A stretch of DNA of 64,000 nt from an uncultured Eubacterium sp. (GCA_945946665.1 CAMEWO010000001.1:248001-312000); one strand, 5' to 3'; counted from the stretch's first letter, positions 8,721 through 17,437 are shown. Made by a program: numbers and translations. Notes: generated by a model from the letters alone, not told the origin.

Positions 8721-11700
8721 TCTCATCCACCCCTTTCTTAATATTGTCCCAGATTACTTCATCATCAAATTTCTTAATATACCTGTACCGGTCATTAGAA
8801 TCTCCTGAGAATCCACAGACTGCCCTGTACGGACAAAATCTACATGCAGTGTCCGTACCTGTCCTGTATGGATTAATGTCAGTTTTACCGTCAAGTATTG
8901 CCTCCCCCACATCAACAGATTTCAACTCCATGTAATTCACCAGATTACTTATCTGCTCCGTATCATATACCTTGCTGGATGCTGTAAATCCACCATCCTT
9001 CTTATATGCAACAGGTATTACACTGGATTTATCCTCAGTTGAATCCATCATCTTCACAATATTCTTATTGCTGTTGGTAAACCCGGTCATTTTCAGTTCC
9101 TCAAGTATTTTATCACTGATATCCTGTACAGAATTACATTCTTTTGCTTCCTGGGGAGCAATTTCAATAATAGGGTCATCAATATTATAATAATACACTC
9201 CCGCAGGAATAATCCGTTTTCCTGGATGTCTCTTTTCTTCAATTTTCATTGCTGCATCAAGATAGGTTATAAGCTGCATCTTAATTCCATAGTAGGTTTC
9301 TAACAGATTAAATGCCTGCTTACCTGATTTGTAATCTATTACCCTTACATATACATTCTCATCGTCCTCACATATATCAATCCTGTCTATCTTGCCCTTG
9401 ATAATAAGTCTGCCGAAACCATCATCAAGTGCCAGTTCTCTTCCCTCCATCTCAAATGGAACCTCAAATCCATCCGGAGTGAACACCCCCGCAGAAAGCT
9501 GTTTTCCCACAGCCCACAGAGTCTTATCTGCCAGCTTTGTCATTCTTTCAACAAGGAACCGGTTGCGGTTGGAATCGGACAGAATGCTGTCAGAATAAGT
9601 GGCACTTATCTTCTCAATAGCAGCTGTAACAAGCTTTAACCTCTCCTCATCCGAAAGGGAACTTATAGACTGATTCTTACTCTTTACATCTATACATATC
9701 TGCTCCAGCAAGCTATGCATTACATTACCAAAATCAGAAACCTCAAATGAATATATATCCCTTTCCTTAAGCAGAAGTCCGTGATTCAGATAATATGAAA
9801 ACATACATCCTGTAAAATTCTCAAAAGAAGACACACTTCCATACAGTGTATCTCCATACAGTCTCAATGCCAGTGCTTCCCCAAGATCACCTGTAAATGC
9901 GTCTTTTTCATATACAAGTTCTGACTTAGGAATACGTATAAATGAAAGCTGTTCTGTCACATCATCCTCATTAAGTGTAATAATTCCAGGGAACATCTGC
10001 TTAATTGTTCTTATAATATACGAAGGAAGCATAGAAGCCCCGTCATTACCCTTATTTGAGAAAGTAACATATAATCTTTCTGATGCCTTAGTAAGAATAA
10101 GGTACATGTAGAATCTCTGTACAAATGCCTTCTTTCTCACATCAGCAGACAACTCCACATTCATTGAATCCAGATAGTCTCTGTCCGCTTCAGAGAGCAC
10201 GCCTCTATTCTCACTTTTTTTAGGAATAATTCCTTCATTAGTACCTAACAGGAAAAGCACCTTAATATCATTAAGTCTTGTTCTTTCAATATCGCCTACA
10301 ACCACACAGTCTGATGATGGTGGAATAAGTCCCACTTTAATCTCGTTAAAACCGGAGTCCAGAATTTTGTTGAACTCAAACAGGCTGACCACCTGATTCC
10401 CCAGGAGTTCAACCATCTTGTCAAAAAGTTCAATAACTTTCTTATATATCTGTTCATATTCACTTTTTCTGTCACATTCCTCTCCCATGCGTGACATCTT
10501 CTCCTGACAGTTATTACTGCGCAGGAATTCATATAATGCCGTGACTCTGTCCTTAACTGTGGAGCCTTTGCTTTTTATAGCCTCTTCTAATGGAATAACT
10601 GTTTCCAGCATTTTTTCACGTAACCCATTAAGGTCAGAAAGCACAAATCCATTAGAAGCCCTTCCCTTCCTTGTCCATGGCTTATGCCAGCTGCTGCTTC
10701 CGTGAATTCCTACAGCAAGACAATAGTTATCCAGAATATCAATATCCTCACGGGCAATACCGGTCATATTAGAGCGCAGATAACGAAAAACTGTATCATA
10801 AGTATAATTCTTGTAAATCATATCAAGAACGCCTCTTATCATCTCAATTAACGGATTATCTGTTACAGGCTTCTTAGCATCAACAAAAACAGGAATACTG
10901 TTCTGGGCAAACACATTGCCAGCCAGCACTCCATATGTTGACATATCACCGGAAACTACTGCTATATCTCTATACCGGTAGCCCTCCTGTCTTGTAAGTC
11001 TTATTATCTCACTGGCAGCATAGGTTATTTCATCTTTTACAGTTCTGGCATTGAACATTCTTATATCCTGATGATTCTTGTCCTCGCCCGAATTGTAAAT
11101 ATACTGGTTAACCCCACCCCTGAATATATTCTTCTCAAGAAATGCCAGCTGTCTGCTCTTAAAACGTTTGCAGTCACCTTCAATAATCTGGATATCGTAA
11201 GGATGCTTTTCCCTACATATCTCATCATTAATGTTTGTAAGTTTATTTATCATCTCCTTGCTCATGAAGAATATATTTTCCATGCCGTCCATTACATTAA
11301 ACTTCTCCCCCGCGTCAATAGTAACAGTTACGGTTATATTCTTACAACAGCCTGCAAGAATCCTGATAAGCTTGTACTGGATAGGAGTAAAGCCTGTGAA
11401 TCCATCAAATACAAGTTCACTGTTTCTGATTCTTTCTGACTCTTCCACTAAATCACATAACACGTCAAGGATTTCCTCTGATGTTATGTAATTGTCATGG
11501 AGATACTGCTTAAATCTGTCATACACCAGACCTATGTCACTGATTTTGCTCTTAAGAAGATTATTATCCTTAATATCATCCCCGATTGCCATGAACCTTT
11601 CAGGGGAATAATCATATTGAAGCAGTTCTGATATGACTGATTTCAATTCAGATACGAATCCCACTTTATTAATACTGCTCCTGTAATATTGCAGTTCTTT

Positions 11701-12009
11701 CCTGCTGTCCTCCAGGACTTTTCTCACAATCAGGTTCTTTCCAGTATCGTCAAGAACAGGTCTGTTCTCTCCACCAATTTCCTCAAAAACCTTAAATGCA
11801 AGCCTCTCGAAGCTTACTACATCTATATTAAGGATTCCCTTGCGTGGATGGCTTTCCACCAGTTTTTTCTGGGTAGACATGGTGTACTGTTCAGGAACAA
11901 TTACAATGTAATTACCAGAAGGATTATCTATTGATTTTTTTATAACGTCATTGATAACGCAGGTGGTTTTTCCTGACCCTGACCCACCTGCAATAATCTG
12001 TATCGGCAT
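8689..12009 (-). CDS. addB: ATP-dependent nuclease subunit B
   Basis: Partner of AddA. The N-terminus carries a nucleotide-binding motif GGSGSGKT at residues 8-15. The C-terminal nuclease domain has VIDYKSGK, and Cys residues (NFTGC, then CRFCPYRAVC) match the 4Fe-4S ligands known in AddB. Length is about 1106 aa. I placed the start at 12009 because AAGGGAT stands 6 nt upstream and MPIQIIAGGSGSGKT is how AddB proteins usually begin; an in-frame ATG at 12057 would add 16 residues with a weak ribosome site. The order addB then addA with overlap is the usual Firmicute arrangement. Confidence 0.95.
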   Translation of the reverse strand: MPIQIIAGGSGSGKTTCVINDVIKKSIDNPSGNYIVIVPEQYTMSTQKKLVESHPRKGILNIDVVSFERLAFKVFEEIGGENRPVLDDTGKNLIVRKVLEDSRKELQYYRSSINKVGFVSELKSVISELLQYDYSPERFMAIGDDIKDNNLLKSKISDIGLVYDRFKQYLHDNYITSEEILDVLCDLVEESERIRNSELVFDGFTGFTPIQYKLIRILAGCCKNITVTVTIDAGEKFNVMDGMENIFFMSKEMINKLTNINDEICREKHPYDIQIIEGDCKRFKSRQLAFLEKNIFRGGVNQYIYNSGEDKNHQDIRMFNARTVKDEITYAASEIIRLTRQEGYRYRDIAVVSGDMSTYGVLAGNVFAQNSIPVFVDAKKPVTDNPLIEMIRGVLDMIYKNYTYDTVFRYLRSNMTGIAREDIDILDNYCLAVGIHGSSSWHKPWTRKGRASNGFVLSDLNGLREKMLETVIPLEEAIKSKGSTVKDRVTALYEFLRSNNCQEKMSRMGEECDRKSEYEQIYKKVIELFDKMVELLGNQVVSLFEFNKILDSGFNEIKVGLIPPSSDCVVVGDIERTRLNDIKVLFLLGTNEGIIPKKSENRGVLSEADRDYLDSMNVELSADVRKKAFVQRFYMYLILTKASERLYVTFSNKGNDGASMLPSYIIRTIKQMFPGIITLNEDDVTEQLSFIRIPKSELVYEKDAFTGDLGEALALRLYGDTLYGSVSSFENFTGCMFSYYLNHGLLLKERDIYSFEVSDFGNVMHSLLEQICIDVKSKNQSISSLSDEERLKLVTAAIEKISATYSDSILSDSNRNRFLVERMTKLADKTLWAVGKQLSAGVFTPDGFEVPFEMEGRELALDDGFGRLIIKGKIDRIDICEDDENVYVRVIDYKSGKQAFNLLETYYGIKMQLITYLDAAMKIEEKRHPGKRIIPAGVYYYNIDDPIIEIAPQEAKECNSVQDISDKILEELKMTGFTNSNKNIVKMMDSTEDKSSVIPVAYKKDGGFTASSKVYDTEQISNLVNYMELKSVDVGEAILDGKTDINPYRTGTDTACRFCPYRAVCGFSGDSNDRYRYIKKFDDEVIWDNIKKGVDENGKRMDKKSE

Positions 12010-12124
12010 ATGTTTATCCCTTTCCTTAAGAATATGCTTACGACTCATTTGTTCCATTATACACTTTATTCATACTAAAATGAAATAGAAAATCAGCCAC
12101 AGGCGTTCCCAATTAAGACATATA

Positions 12125-12502
12125 TCACAAGCCAAATATTCTCTTAATATCTTCTTTCTCCTGTTCAGATATACTTCTCTGCCTTGAAAAAGCTGCAATA
12201 AAGTCTGGTAAAGAGCCACCAAAAGTATTATCAACAATTTCTATGCTCTGTGCGCTGTCAACCTCTTCCTTTGACACAAGAGATGTAACAACAGCGTTCT
12301 CGGATTTTATTATTCCTCTCTCTGTTAACCTTCTAATAACTGTATAGGTTGTTGACTTCTTCCACTCTAATTGCTGGTTGCATAGCTTAACCAGTTCATT
12401 ACTGGTAACTGGTTCATTCTCCCATAAAATCTTACAAAAATTGTATTCACTAGGAAAAACTTTAATATCTTTAATATCTTTAATATCTTTCATATCTTTC
12501 AT
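12125..12502 (-). CDS. BlaI/MecI/CopY-type winged-helix repressor
   Basis: Small repressor of about 125 aa. A winged-helix domain spans about residues 14-80 (EYNFCKILWENEPVTSNELV, then KSTTYTVIRRLTERGII), and the C-terminal helices (ISEQEKEDIKRIF) would dimerise. Proteins of this family normally control beta-lactamase, copper or stress genes and often pair with an M56 membrane protease; no such partner is present here. The N-terminus has an odd run of KDI repeats encoded by a 9-nt tandem repeat. Start ATG at 12502 follows GGAG; an ATG 12 nt upstream overlaps that ribosome site. A long inverted repeat just upstream is a candidate operator. Confidence 0.85.
   Translation of the reverse strand: MKDMKDIKDIKDIKVFPSEYNFCKILWENEPVTSNELVKLCNQQLEWKKSTTYTVIRRLTERGIIKSENAVVTSLVSKEEVDSAQSIEIVDNTFGGSLPDFIAAFSRQRSISEQEKEDIKRIFGL
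12462..12502 (-). repeat. 9-nt tandem repeat inside the repressor N-terminus
   Basis: Four near-identical copies of a 9-nt unit (AAAGATATT on the coding strand, first copy AAAGATATG) encode KDM-KDI-KDI-KDI at residues 2-13. Such short in-frame repeats can change copy number by slippage without shifting the frame. Confidence 0.8.
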
Positions 12503-12518
12503 AATTATCTCCATCCAA

Positions 12519-12566
12519 AAAGGTCTAATGTATTAAACTGACTATAGTTTGATACATTAGACCTTT
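12519..12566. promoter_or_regulatory. Long inverted repeat before the BlaI-type gene
   Basis: A perfect 15-bp inverted repeat (12519-12533 with 12552-12566) continues after one mismatch with a further 5 bp around a short centre. It lies immediately upstream of the ribosome site of the repressor gene. It could be an autoregulatory operator, as is usual for this family, although it lacks the classic TACA-NN-TGTA box. Alternatively it is an attenuator, since on the minus strand the stem is followed by five T. Confidence 0.65.
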
Positions 12567-12678
12567 ATTGTCAAGACTATTAATTTTTTAATGATTTTAT
12601 TTTTCCACATTGAATAATGTATAACATTGTTCCTTTATAGTTCAGCATTATAGGTGAACATTGTAACAAGATACTTTA

Positions 12679-13551
12679 TCATACCACAACTGACTTATTA
12701 CCATATATTATTCTTTTTACTTTGTCTAATTCCATGTCTGTCATGCTGGATATCTGCTCCGGTGTTACACCATTGTTGTACATATTTTTTATTATACCAG
12801 CCTCAGCTCCTTCAATCTCTTTATCAATCTCATCTTTCATCAGTTCTCTCAACGCCTGACACATTCCCGAATCCCTCCTTATCTCTTCATACAGCTCTTT
12901 GTTGGCTGATACACTTGCCTGCAGAACTGCATCAATATCTTCACGTTCCCAGGGTTCACTTGTTTTAACTGAATTCTGTAGAAACGTTTCAACATCTTCT
13001 CTGTCTGCACTGTCAGATAAAACACGTAAACTGCTGTGCAATGTGCTATTAAGTTCCTTGACCACTACTATCTGTACCGGAAACAGCGTATTACCTTTTA
13101 TGTAATATACTCCTGGATATCTCTGCTCTATTATAGTTCCATCTTCCTTAAGCATATTAAACATCTTAACAGGTTTCCTGGTACAAAACATGGATACCGT
13201 AACTTCTCTGGCTGGTATCTTGTTGACATATTCGCCCATTCCCTTATATAGACCGGCATAGCCTATTGTCTTATAGTAATCGTCTATATTAAGACTATCT
13301 TCCGGGCTTTTATATTCAATAATGTTATAGGTTTTCATTATATGACCAATCTCATTACCGAATCTTCTGGAACTCTTATCCTTTCTTGATATAAGCAAAT
13401 CAATCCTTATGGGTTCTTTACTTAGATTATATTCCTGTTGTATTTTGACGTATTTATGATCGTCCCTGAACTCCAGTCCAATTGCCGCAGCAAATGCTGG
13501 ATGCCACTGTATTTTTTCTGGTAAATCCTTCAAATATCCTCCTGTGGTCAT
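12679..13551 (-). CDS. PD-(D/E)XK nuclease-like protein of unknown role
   Basis: A 290-aa soluble protein. The region of residues 45-85 contains RIDLLI followed by NIIEYKSPED, the D...ExK spacing of PD-(D/E)XK nucleases. The C-terminal third is helical and charged and ends with GVTPEQISSMTDMELDKVKRI, a short segment common at the end of Rpn/YhgA-type transposase-related proteins. I infer a nuclease-like fold; activity is not shown. It stands alone, after AT-rich DNA and before the repressor gene, in an accessory-looking region. Confidence 0.7.
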   Translation of the reverse strand: MTTGGYLKDLPEKIQWHPAFAAAIGLEFRDDHKYVKIQQEYNLSKEPIRIDLLISRKDKSSRRFGNEIGHIMKTYNIIEYKSPEDSLNIDDYYKTIGYAGLYKGMGEYVNKIPAREVTVSMFCTRKPVKMFNMLKEDGTIIEQRYPGVYYIKGNTLFPVQIVVVKELNSTLHSSLRVLSDSADREDVETFLQNSVKTSEPWEREDIDAVLQASVSANKELYEEIRRDSGMCQALRELMKDEIDKEIEGAEAGIIKNMYNNGVTPEQISSMTDMELDKVKRIIYGNKSVVV

Positions 13552-13899
13552 GTATATTATAAATCATCTTCCATAAAGATTACAATACACATGTTATGAC
13601 TGTTGAAAAAATGTGTAACAGATTGGATACAGAAAAGAATTCCAATAATATGCTTATTATTATGTATTACTACTGCATCCAACAGACAGCTTAGCTGTAG
13701 ATATTACATTAATGTGTAATATGCTGATTTAATAAAAAGCTTTTAATTAATATATTAATTATATTTAATATATATCATCAATCCGTGTATGTCAATAGTA
13801 AATTTATCATATTATTAAGCAATACATTGTTATCATACTTTTTATTCTTGACAAATAAAATGCTGAAACACAGATTAATACCATGTTCCAGCATTTTAC
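13552..13899. other. AT-rich gene-free stretch
   Basis: I see no supported gene here. The segment around 13730-13790 is almost pure A/T, with small palindromes such as TTAATTAATATATTAATT. The end of the stretch (13857-13898) is a hairpin described separately. Confidence 0.6.
13857..13898 (-). terminator. Hairpin, probable terminator
   Basis: AAAATGCTG-A-AACA pairs with TGTT-C-CAGCATTTT, a 14-nt stem with one mismatch around a 14-nt loop. On the minus strand it directly follows the stop codon of the 53-aa reading frame and is followed by a T-rich but interrupted tract. Confidence 0.6.
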
Positions 13900-14061
13900 T
13901 TATTTTTGTGGTTTCGTCTCCCCCACTTTTTCTATAAACTCATCTAATAGTGAATCCTTTACTTTTTCAAATCCTTTGTAATACATTTCGCCAATCTTTT
14001 TCATATCATTGAGACGTGATTCTTCCTGATTAACAAGTTCTTTAAAGCTATCCTGCATCAT
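13900..14061 (-). CDS. Short reading frame or gene remnant (53 aa)
   Basis: The frame encodes a charged, helical peptide beginning MMQDSFKELVNQEESRL and ending EFIEKVGETKPQK. The stop lies 2 bp from a hairpin terminator, as for a real gene end. No Shine-Dalgarno sequence precedes the ATGs, and the frame is open only to a TAA 21 nt upstream, so this may be the surviving 3' end of a longer gene rather than a functional small protein. No family is recognised. Confidence 0.4.
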   Translation of the reverse strand: MMQDSFKELVNQEESRLNDMKKIGEMYYKGFEKVKDSLLDEFIEKVGETKPQK

Positions 14062-14120
14062 AGACCATGAGGCTGTTATTTTTTACAGACCTTTTTTCAT
14101 ATTCTCGTCAACTTGTTATA

Positions 14121-14789
14121 TCATACATACACATATATCTTTTTTTTATTAAATGGTCTTGAAAATGAAGAAACTTCGCCAATATAACGTATAAAAACGG
14201 AGTCACTCTTATCTATCTCCATAGACCAGGAATAATATTCGTCATTGCTAATAATACATCCTGACCATCTTTTTATATTTTCTTCCCATTTGAATCTTCC
14301 ATTAACATATAACTTTACATTATCAGCATTATCGTACATCCCATCAAATTTTGCAGACATATTTTTCACCATATTTACTACTGAATTGACCTTATTGTCA
14401 TCTACATAATACTCATAATCTTTATATGTGGGAATATTTAGTTCAAATATGTCAATTAACGTTGTGTCTCCTGTCCCAAATATATCTTCCTCTTCTTCGT
14501 CCAAAACCTCACGATTATTTAATTCCCACCTCGCACAGGTATCAACAATGATTTGTGAAAGTTTTTCCCTTGTATACACATCTTTGACATAACTGTAATC
14601 TTTCTTATACTCTGTCACTTCTAATTCAGGCTCTTTAGTATCTACTTCTTGTTCAATCTTTTCGTCTTCACCTAACCTGGTGTTGTATTTTCTAAGATTA
14701 ACGACAGATATACCAAGTGTAATCAACAACAATAAGGCAATTATGCAGCCACTTTTCTTTGGATTAATAAAAACACCTTCTCTACACAT
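14121..14789 (-). CDS. Membrane-anchored protein of unknown function (222 aa)
   Basis: A single hydrophobic segment at about residues 14-32 (CIIALLLLITLGISVV) after a basic stretch suggests an N-terminal anchor with the rest outside the cell. An acidic linker (40-60) leads into a mixed alpha/beta region with many Tyr and Asn. No family is recognised. Its ATG overlaps the TraX stop codon by one base (TAATG), so the two are translationally coupled and likely work together. Confidence 0.75.
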   Translation of the reverse strand: MCREGVFINPKKSGCIIALLLLITLGISVVNLRKYNTRLGEDEKIEQEVDTKEPELEVTEYKKDYSYVKDVYTREKLSQIIVDTCARWELNNREVLDEEEEDIFGTGDTTLIDIFELNIPTYKDYEYYVDDNKVNSVVNMVKNMSAKFDGMYDNADNVKLYVNGRFKWEENIKRWSGCIISNDEYYSWSMEIDKSDSVFIRYIGEVSSFSRPFNKKKIYVYV

Positions 14790-15580
14790 TAATTAATAAT
14801 ATTGCTCAAAGCTTCGAGAATCAAATAATGAACCGGATAATATATGTAAAAGAACTTCTTTACATTCTTTCCTCTCTCTCCATTATAGAGTAACATAAAG
14901 AATATTGCCAGAATCATCCAGAACTGGATATGTGAAAAGTATGCCCTGAACATAAATCTTGCCTGTGTATTCACAAAATACGAACCAATTAATGAAATAA
15001 AAGAAAAAATCACCAACACCATACTCTGTATAACTTTGTTATCTGTAAAATACCAGATTATTCCCATAATAACAAATATAGGTGTATATTCAATCGTCAA
15101 TATATCAGGAATTATTATGGCTAATATCTCTGATGGAAATACCACTCTACATACTATTGGAACTATAATTATTCCCGCCATTGCACACCCAAAGGCAATA
15201 GTCTTTCCTGGTTCCTTATTTTTAATGCCATATATTATGTTTTCAATTATCCAAACTAACAGGACAGTATATGAAAAGGTCGATAAAATACTGAATTGAA
15301 GAATATTTCCAAATATATCAACAAATACTGTTGAACACAATAATGTGATTATGCATACTATCACATGTGCTATGTATAATTTTACTGCAAATCTCAACTT
15401 GCTATTCACATGATGCGCACTGTTAATAACCACAAACAAAAACAATGGTGCTGCTATCCTTCCCAACATTCTTAGCCAGCTAAACCCCATTGAATGATAA
15501 AAAGTTGAGCCTATATGATCTATTGTCATAAACATAACAGCAATCAACTTTATATCTAAGCTATTTAATCCTCTTTTCAT
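14789..15580 (-). CDS. TraX-family membrane acyltransferase-like protein
   Basis: A 263-aa polytopic protein with about eight hydrophobic segments. The N-terminus SLDIKLIAVMFMTIDHIG, and LRMLGRIAAPLFLFVV shortly after, are typical of the TraX family. F-plasmid TraX N-acetylates pilin; Firmicute members have other, mostly unknown, substrates. SD GGGAG precedes the ATG. It lies downstream of the agrB fragment and upstream of an anchored unknown protein, with a hairpin at 15602-15640 between agrB and traX. A role in modifying a secreted peptide or polymer is inference. Confidence 0.85.
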   Translation of the reverse strand: MKRGLNSLDIKLIAVMFMTIDHIGSTFYHSMGFSWLRMLGRIAAPLFLFVVINSAHHVNSKLRFAVKLYIAHVIVCIITLLCSTVFVDIFGNILQFSILSTFSYTVLLVWIIENIIYGIKNKEPGKTIAFGCAMAGIIIVPIVCRVVFPSEILAIIIPDILTIEYTPIFVIMGIIWYFTDNKVIQSMVLVIFSFISLIGSYFVNTQARFMFRAYFSHIQFWMILAIFFMLLYNGERGKNVKKFFYIYYPVHYLILEALSNIIN

Positions 15581-15601
15581 ACAAAACTCCCTGTGATAAT
15601 T

Positions 15602-15640
15602 ACGATGGTTTCAAAACATAAAAGTATAAGAAACCATCGT
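15602..15640. repeat. 11-bp perfect inverted repeat
   Basis: ACGATGGTTTC (15602-15612) pairs with GAAACCATCGT (15630-15640) around a 17-nt loop. There is no T run in either direction, so it is more likely a pause or processing hairpin than a strong terminator. Confidence 0.6.
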
Positions 15641-15649
15641 ACAATAATT

Positions 15650-15775
15650 TTATCCTATTGTTCCATGAATAAAATATTTATTACCCATTGGATTTGAATT
15701 AAATCTAAAATAGTAATTATCGTTTTCATCATATCCGCCGAGGTCATTTTCACCTATAACCTTGTAGCATGATAT
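15650..15775 (-). pseudogene. 3' end of an unidentified gene fused behind agrB
   Basis: In the frame +1 to agrB, the minus strand reads KVIGENDLGGYDENDN, then YYFRFNSNPMGNKYFIHGTIG and a TAA at 15650-15652. The composition (aromatic, Gly/Asn-rich, no internal stop) looks like the C-terminus of a secreted protein whose 5' part is missing. It begins inside or just after the agrB fragment, so a deletion probably joined the two. Confidence 0.45.
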
Positions 15776-15993
15776 CCGTCTGTTGCACTTCTTAATACCA
15801 TAAAATTAACATAGTACCACAGTGCTTCTGTCATTTTTCCAAATATAATCCCTGATATTAATACGACTATAACATCAACAATATCGCACAGGATTACTTC
15901 AACGCCATATCTGTATATATCATGTTCATCTTCCCCTGCAATTCCATTTTTCACAAAAATATAAGCTATGTTCTCTGACAGTTTTCTAATCAT
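15754..15993 (-). pseudogene. agrB: Truncated accessory gene regulator B (AgrB)
   Basis: AgrB is the membrane protease that processes the AgrD autoinducer peptide. This frame has 79 residues against about 190 in intact AgrB. It keeps the N-terminal cytosolic helix, two hydrophobic segments and the start of the catalytic region with its His (DGYHATR), then stops at once, before the catalytic Cys expected a few residues later. SD AGAGGTA precedes the ATG. No agrD-like gene is visible nearby. The kinase and regulator upstream look intact, so signalling may rely on a peptide made elsewhere or be dead. Confidence 0.8.
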
Positions 15994-16013
15994 TTCGACT
16001 TACCTCTGCCAGA

Positions 16014-16042
16014 AACATAGCTTTTTTCTTAACAATTTACAA
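16014..16042 (-). promoter_or_regulatory. Candidate promoter of the agrB-traX unit
   Basis: On the minus strand TTGTAA (16042-16037) and TATGTT (16019-16014) are separated by 17 nt. The nearer copy of the direct repeat ends 8 bp upstream of the -35, the arrangement seen in LytTR/AgrA-activated promoters. Confidence 0.5.
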
Positions 16043-16048
16043 TAGGTT

Positions 16049-16082
16049 TTTCCTGAATGGACATATTTCTTCCTGAGTGGAC
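16049..16082 (-). promoter_or_regulatory. Direct repeat, probable LytTR regulator binding site
   Basis: TCCTGAATGGAC (16051-16062) and TCCTGAGTGGAC (16071-16082) are 12-nt direct repeats with one mismatch and a 20-bp period. LytTR-domain regulators such as AgrA bind pairs of direct repeats on one face of the helix about two turns apart. The LytTR regulator encoded at 17438-18196 is the obvious candidate to bind here. Confidence 0.6.
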
Positions 16083-16088
16083 TTGTTT

Positions 16089-17402
16089 TCACATATATAA
16101 CACAATATCCGTCATAAAATTACCATCTTTACATTCATAATCATAGAAACCGTTATACAGCTCCACTATATCTTTTACATTAGATAATCCGTATCCATGT
16201 ACTGTTTTATCATGTTTAGTTGTTGGCAGTATTCCGTCTTGTGATTCTAAATCTACCACAGCACTGCACGAATTATTAATCTCAATGTGTAATGCATCAT
16301 CCTTACGGGTGATACGAAGATTAATGTATGGCTTATCGCACTGAATTGCTGCTTCCACAGCATTATCCAGAAGATTAGACAATAGAATGGCAAAGTCCAT
16401 TTCTTCCTTATCCCCCAGAGAACATTCAACTGTAAGCTGAAGAGGTATGCCTGCCTCCTCTGCCTGTTGTACATGGCTGTTTAAAACAGCATCAACTATA
16501 CGGTTTCCTGTTGAAACTATATTAACCTTTGCCAGCTTCACATTCAGTTCTTCCTCAAGATACTGCTCCGCCTCCTGCACTTTTCCATCCTGTAACTTTA
16601 ATCTAATATTAAGCAGAACGTTCTTCATGTCATGGCGGATTTTCATAGTCTGTTTATGGATTTCCTGTATCTTCTCAATTTCCTTTTTCTCACTTTCATA
16701 TGCCGCACTCTTCATTTTCTCCTTTAAGAGACGAATGCTGTTATTAGTCAGTTCAACGTACAACATATATACTATTGCATCTACCGCAACCAAAGCTACT
16801 AAGACAATATACACCTCACTGATTAGTGTATCACTTAAAACATTTATATAAATAATATTCATCAGATAGTTATCTATGGTCTGTGTGGCAAACATAATAA
16901 TATTCATCTTGACATATGTGTTATTAGTAACATCCTGCTTTTCCTTTACCTGATAACGAATAAGAAGTTCTGTTATAATTACATATATCAGCTTTGCACC
17001 TAAGCATAATAAAATTCTGCTAACTCCGAACACAGGATATCCACTGGCATCATATGTAATCCAACGCTGAAACAGCACCGTAAATAATACACCTGTAGTC
17101 CCTGTAATAACTGAACTAATCTGGACAAATAATAATTTCTCCATGACTCTTCCCTGTAATGTTAACACCACAGTTAAGAATAAAACTCCACCCAGTATCC
17201 ACTCCTGATAACCACTATAGTATTCAATATAATTAAATATTGTTATAACTGCAAAATGAGATATTCCAATAACAGCCCCGGCATATATACTTTTTCCAAG
17301 TACACTGCCCTTGCCCACCTTGCTGCCAAAATACCTGACAAAGAACTGTGCAATCAACACTGCTTCCAATATATTTATTATTACCTCAAATGCGAACCAC
17401 AT
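16089..17402 (-). CDS. GHKL sensor histidine kinase, AgrC-like
   Basis: Membrane sensor kinase of about 437 aa. The N-terminal half has six or seven hydrophobic segments (about 1-215), followed by a coiled helix, the H-box IRHDMKN, the N-box LLSNLLDNAVEAA and a G-box HGYGLSNV, the order seen in AgrC-type kinases. The start at 17402 follows GGAGAAAATAAT; an in-frame upstream ATG at 17483 would run into the regulator gene. It lies directly after the LytTR regulator gene and before the agrB fragment, so it should sense a secreted peptide (inference). Confidence 0.9.
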   Translation of the reverse strand: MWFAFEVIINILEAVLIAQFFVRYFGSKVGKGSVLGKSIYAGAVIGISHFAVITIFNYIEYYSGYQEWILGGVLFLTVVLTLQGRVMEKLLFVQISSVITGTTGVLFTVLFQRWITYDASGYPVFGVSRILLCLGAKLIYVIITELLIRYQVKEKQDVTNNTYVKMNIIMFATQTIDNYLMNIIYINVLSDTLISEVYIVLVALVAVDAIVYMLYVELTNNSIRLLKEKMKSAAYESEKKEIEKIQEIHKQTMKIRHDMKNVLLNIRLKLQDGKVQEAEQYLEEELNVKLAKVNIVSTGNRIVDAVLNSHVQQAEEAGIPLQLTVECSLGDKEEMDFAILLSNLLDNAVEAAIQCDKPYINLRITRKDDALHIEINNSCSAVVDLESQDGILPTTKHDKTVHGYGLSNVKDIVELYNGFYDYECKDGNFMTDIVLYM

Positions 17403-17437
17403 ATTATTTTCTCCATTATTCAAGCAAACTGTGTATA

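Noticed and set aside
12519-12566. MITE-like insertion
   Set aside because: No target-site duplication was visible and no second copy was seen in the window; a regulatory repeat fits the position better.
16020-16068. Ten-codon frame (MSIQEKPIVNC) between kinase and agrB as a possible agrD
   Set aside because: It lacks the amphipathic leader and acidic C-terminal tail of AgrD and overlaps the proposed promoter and repeat.
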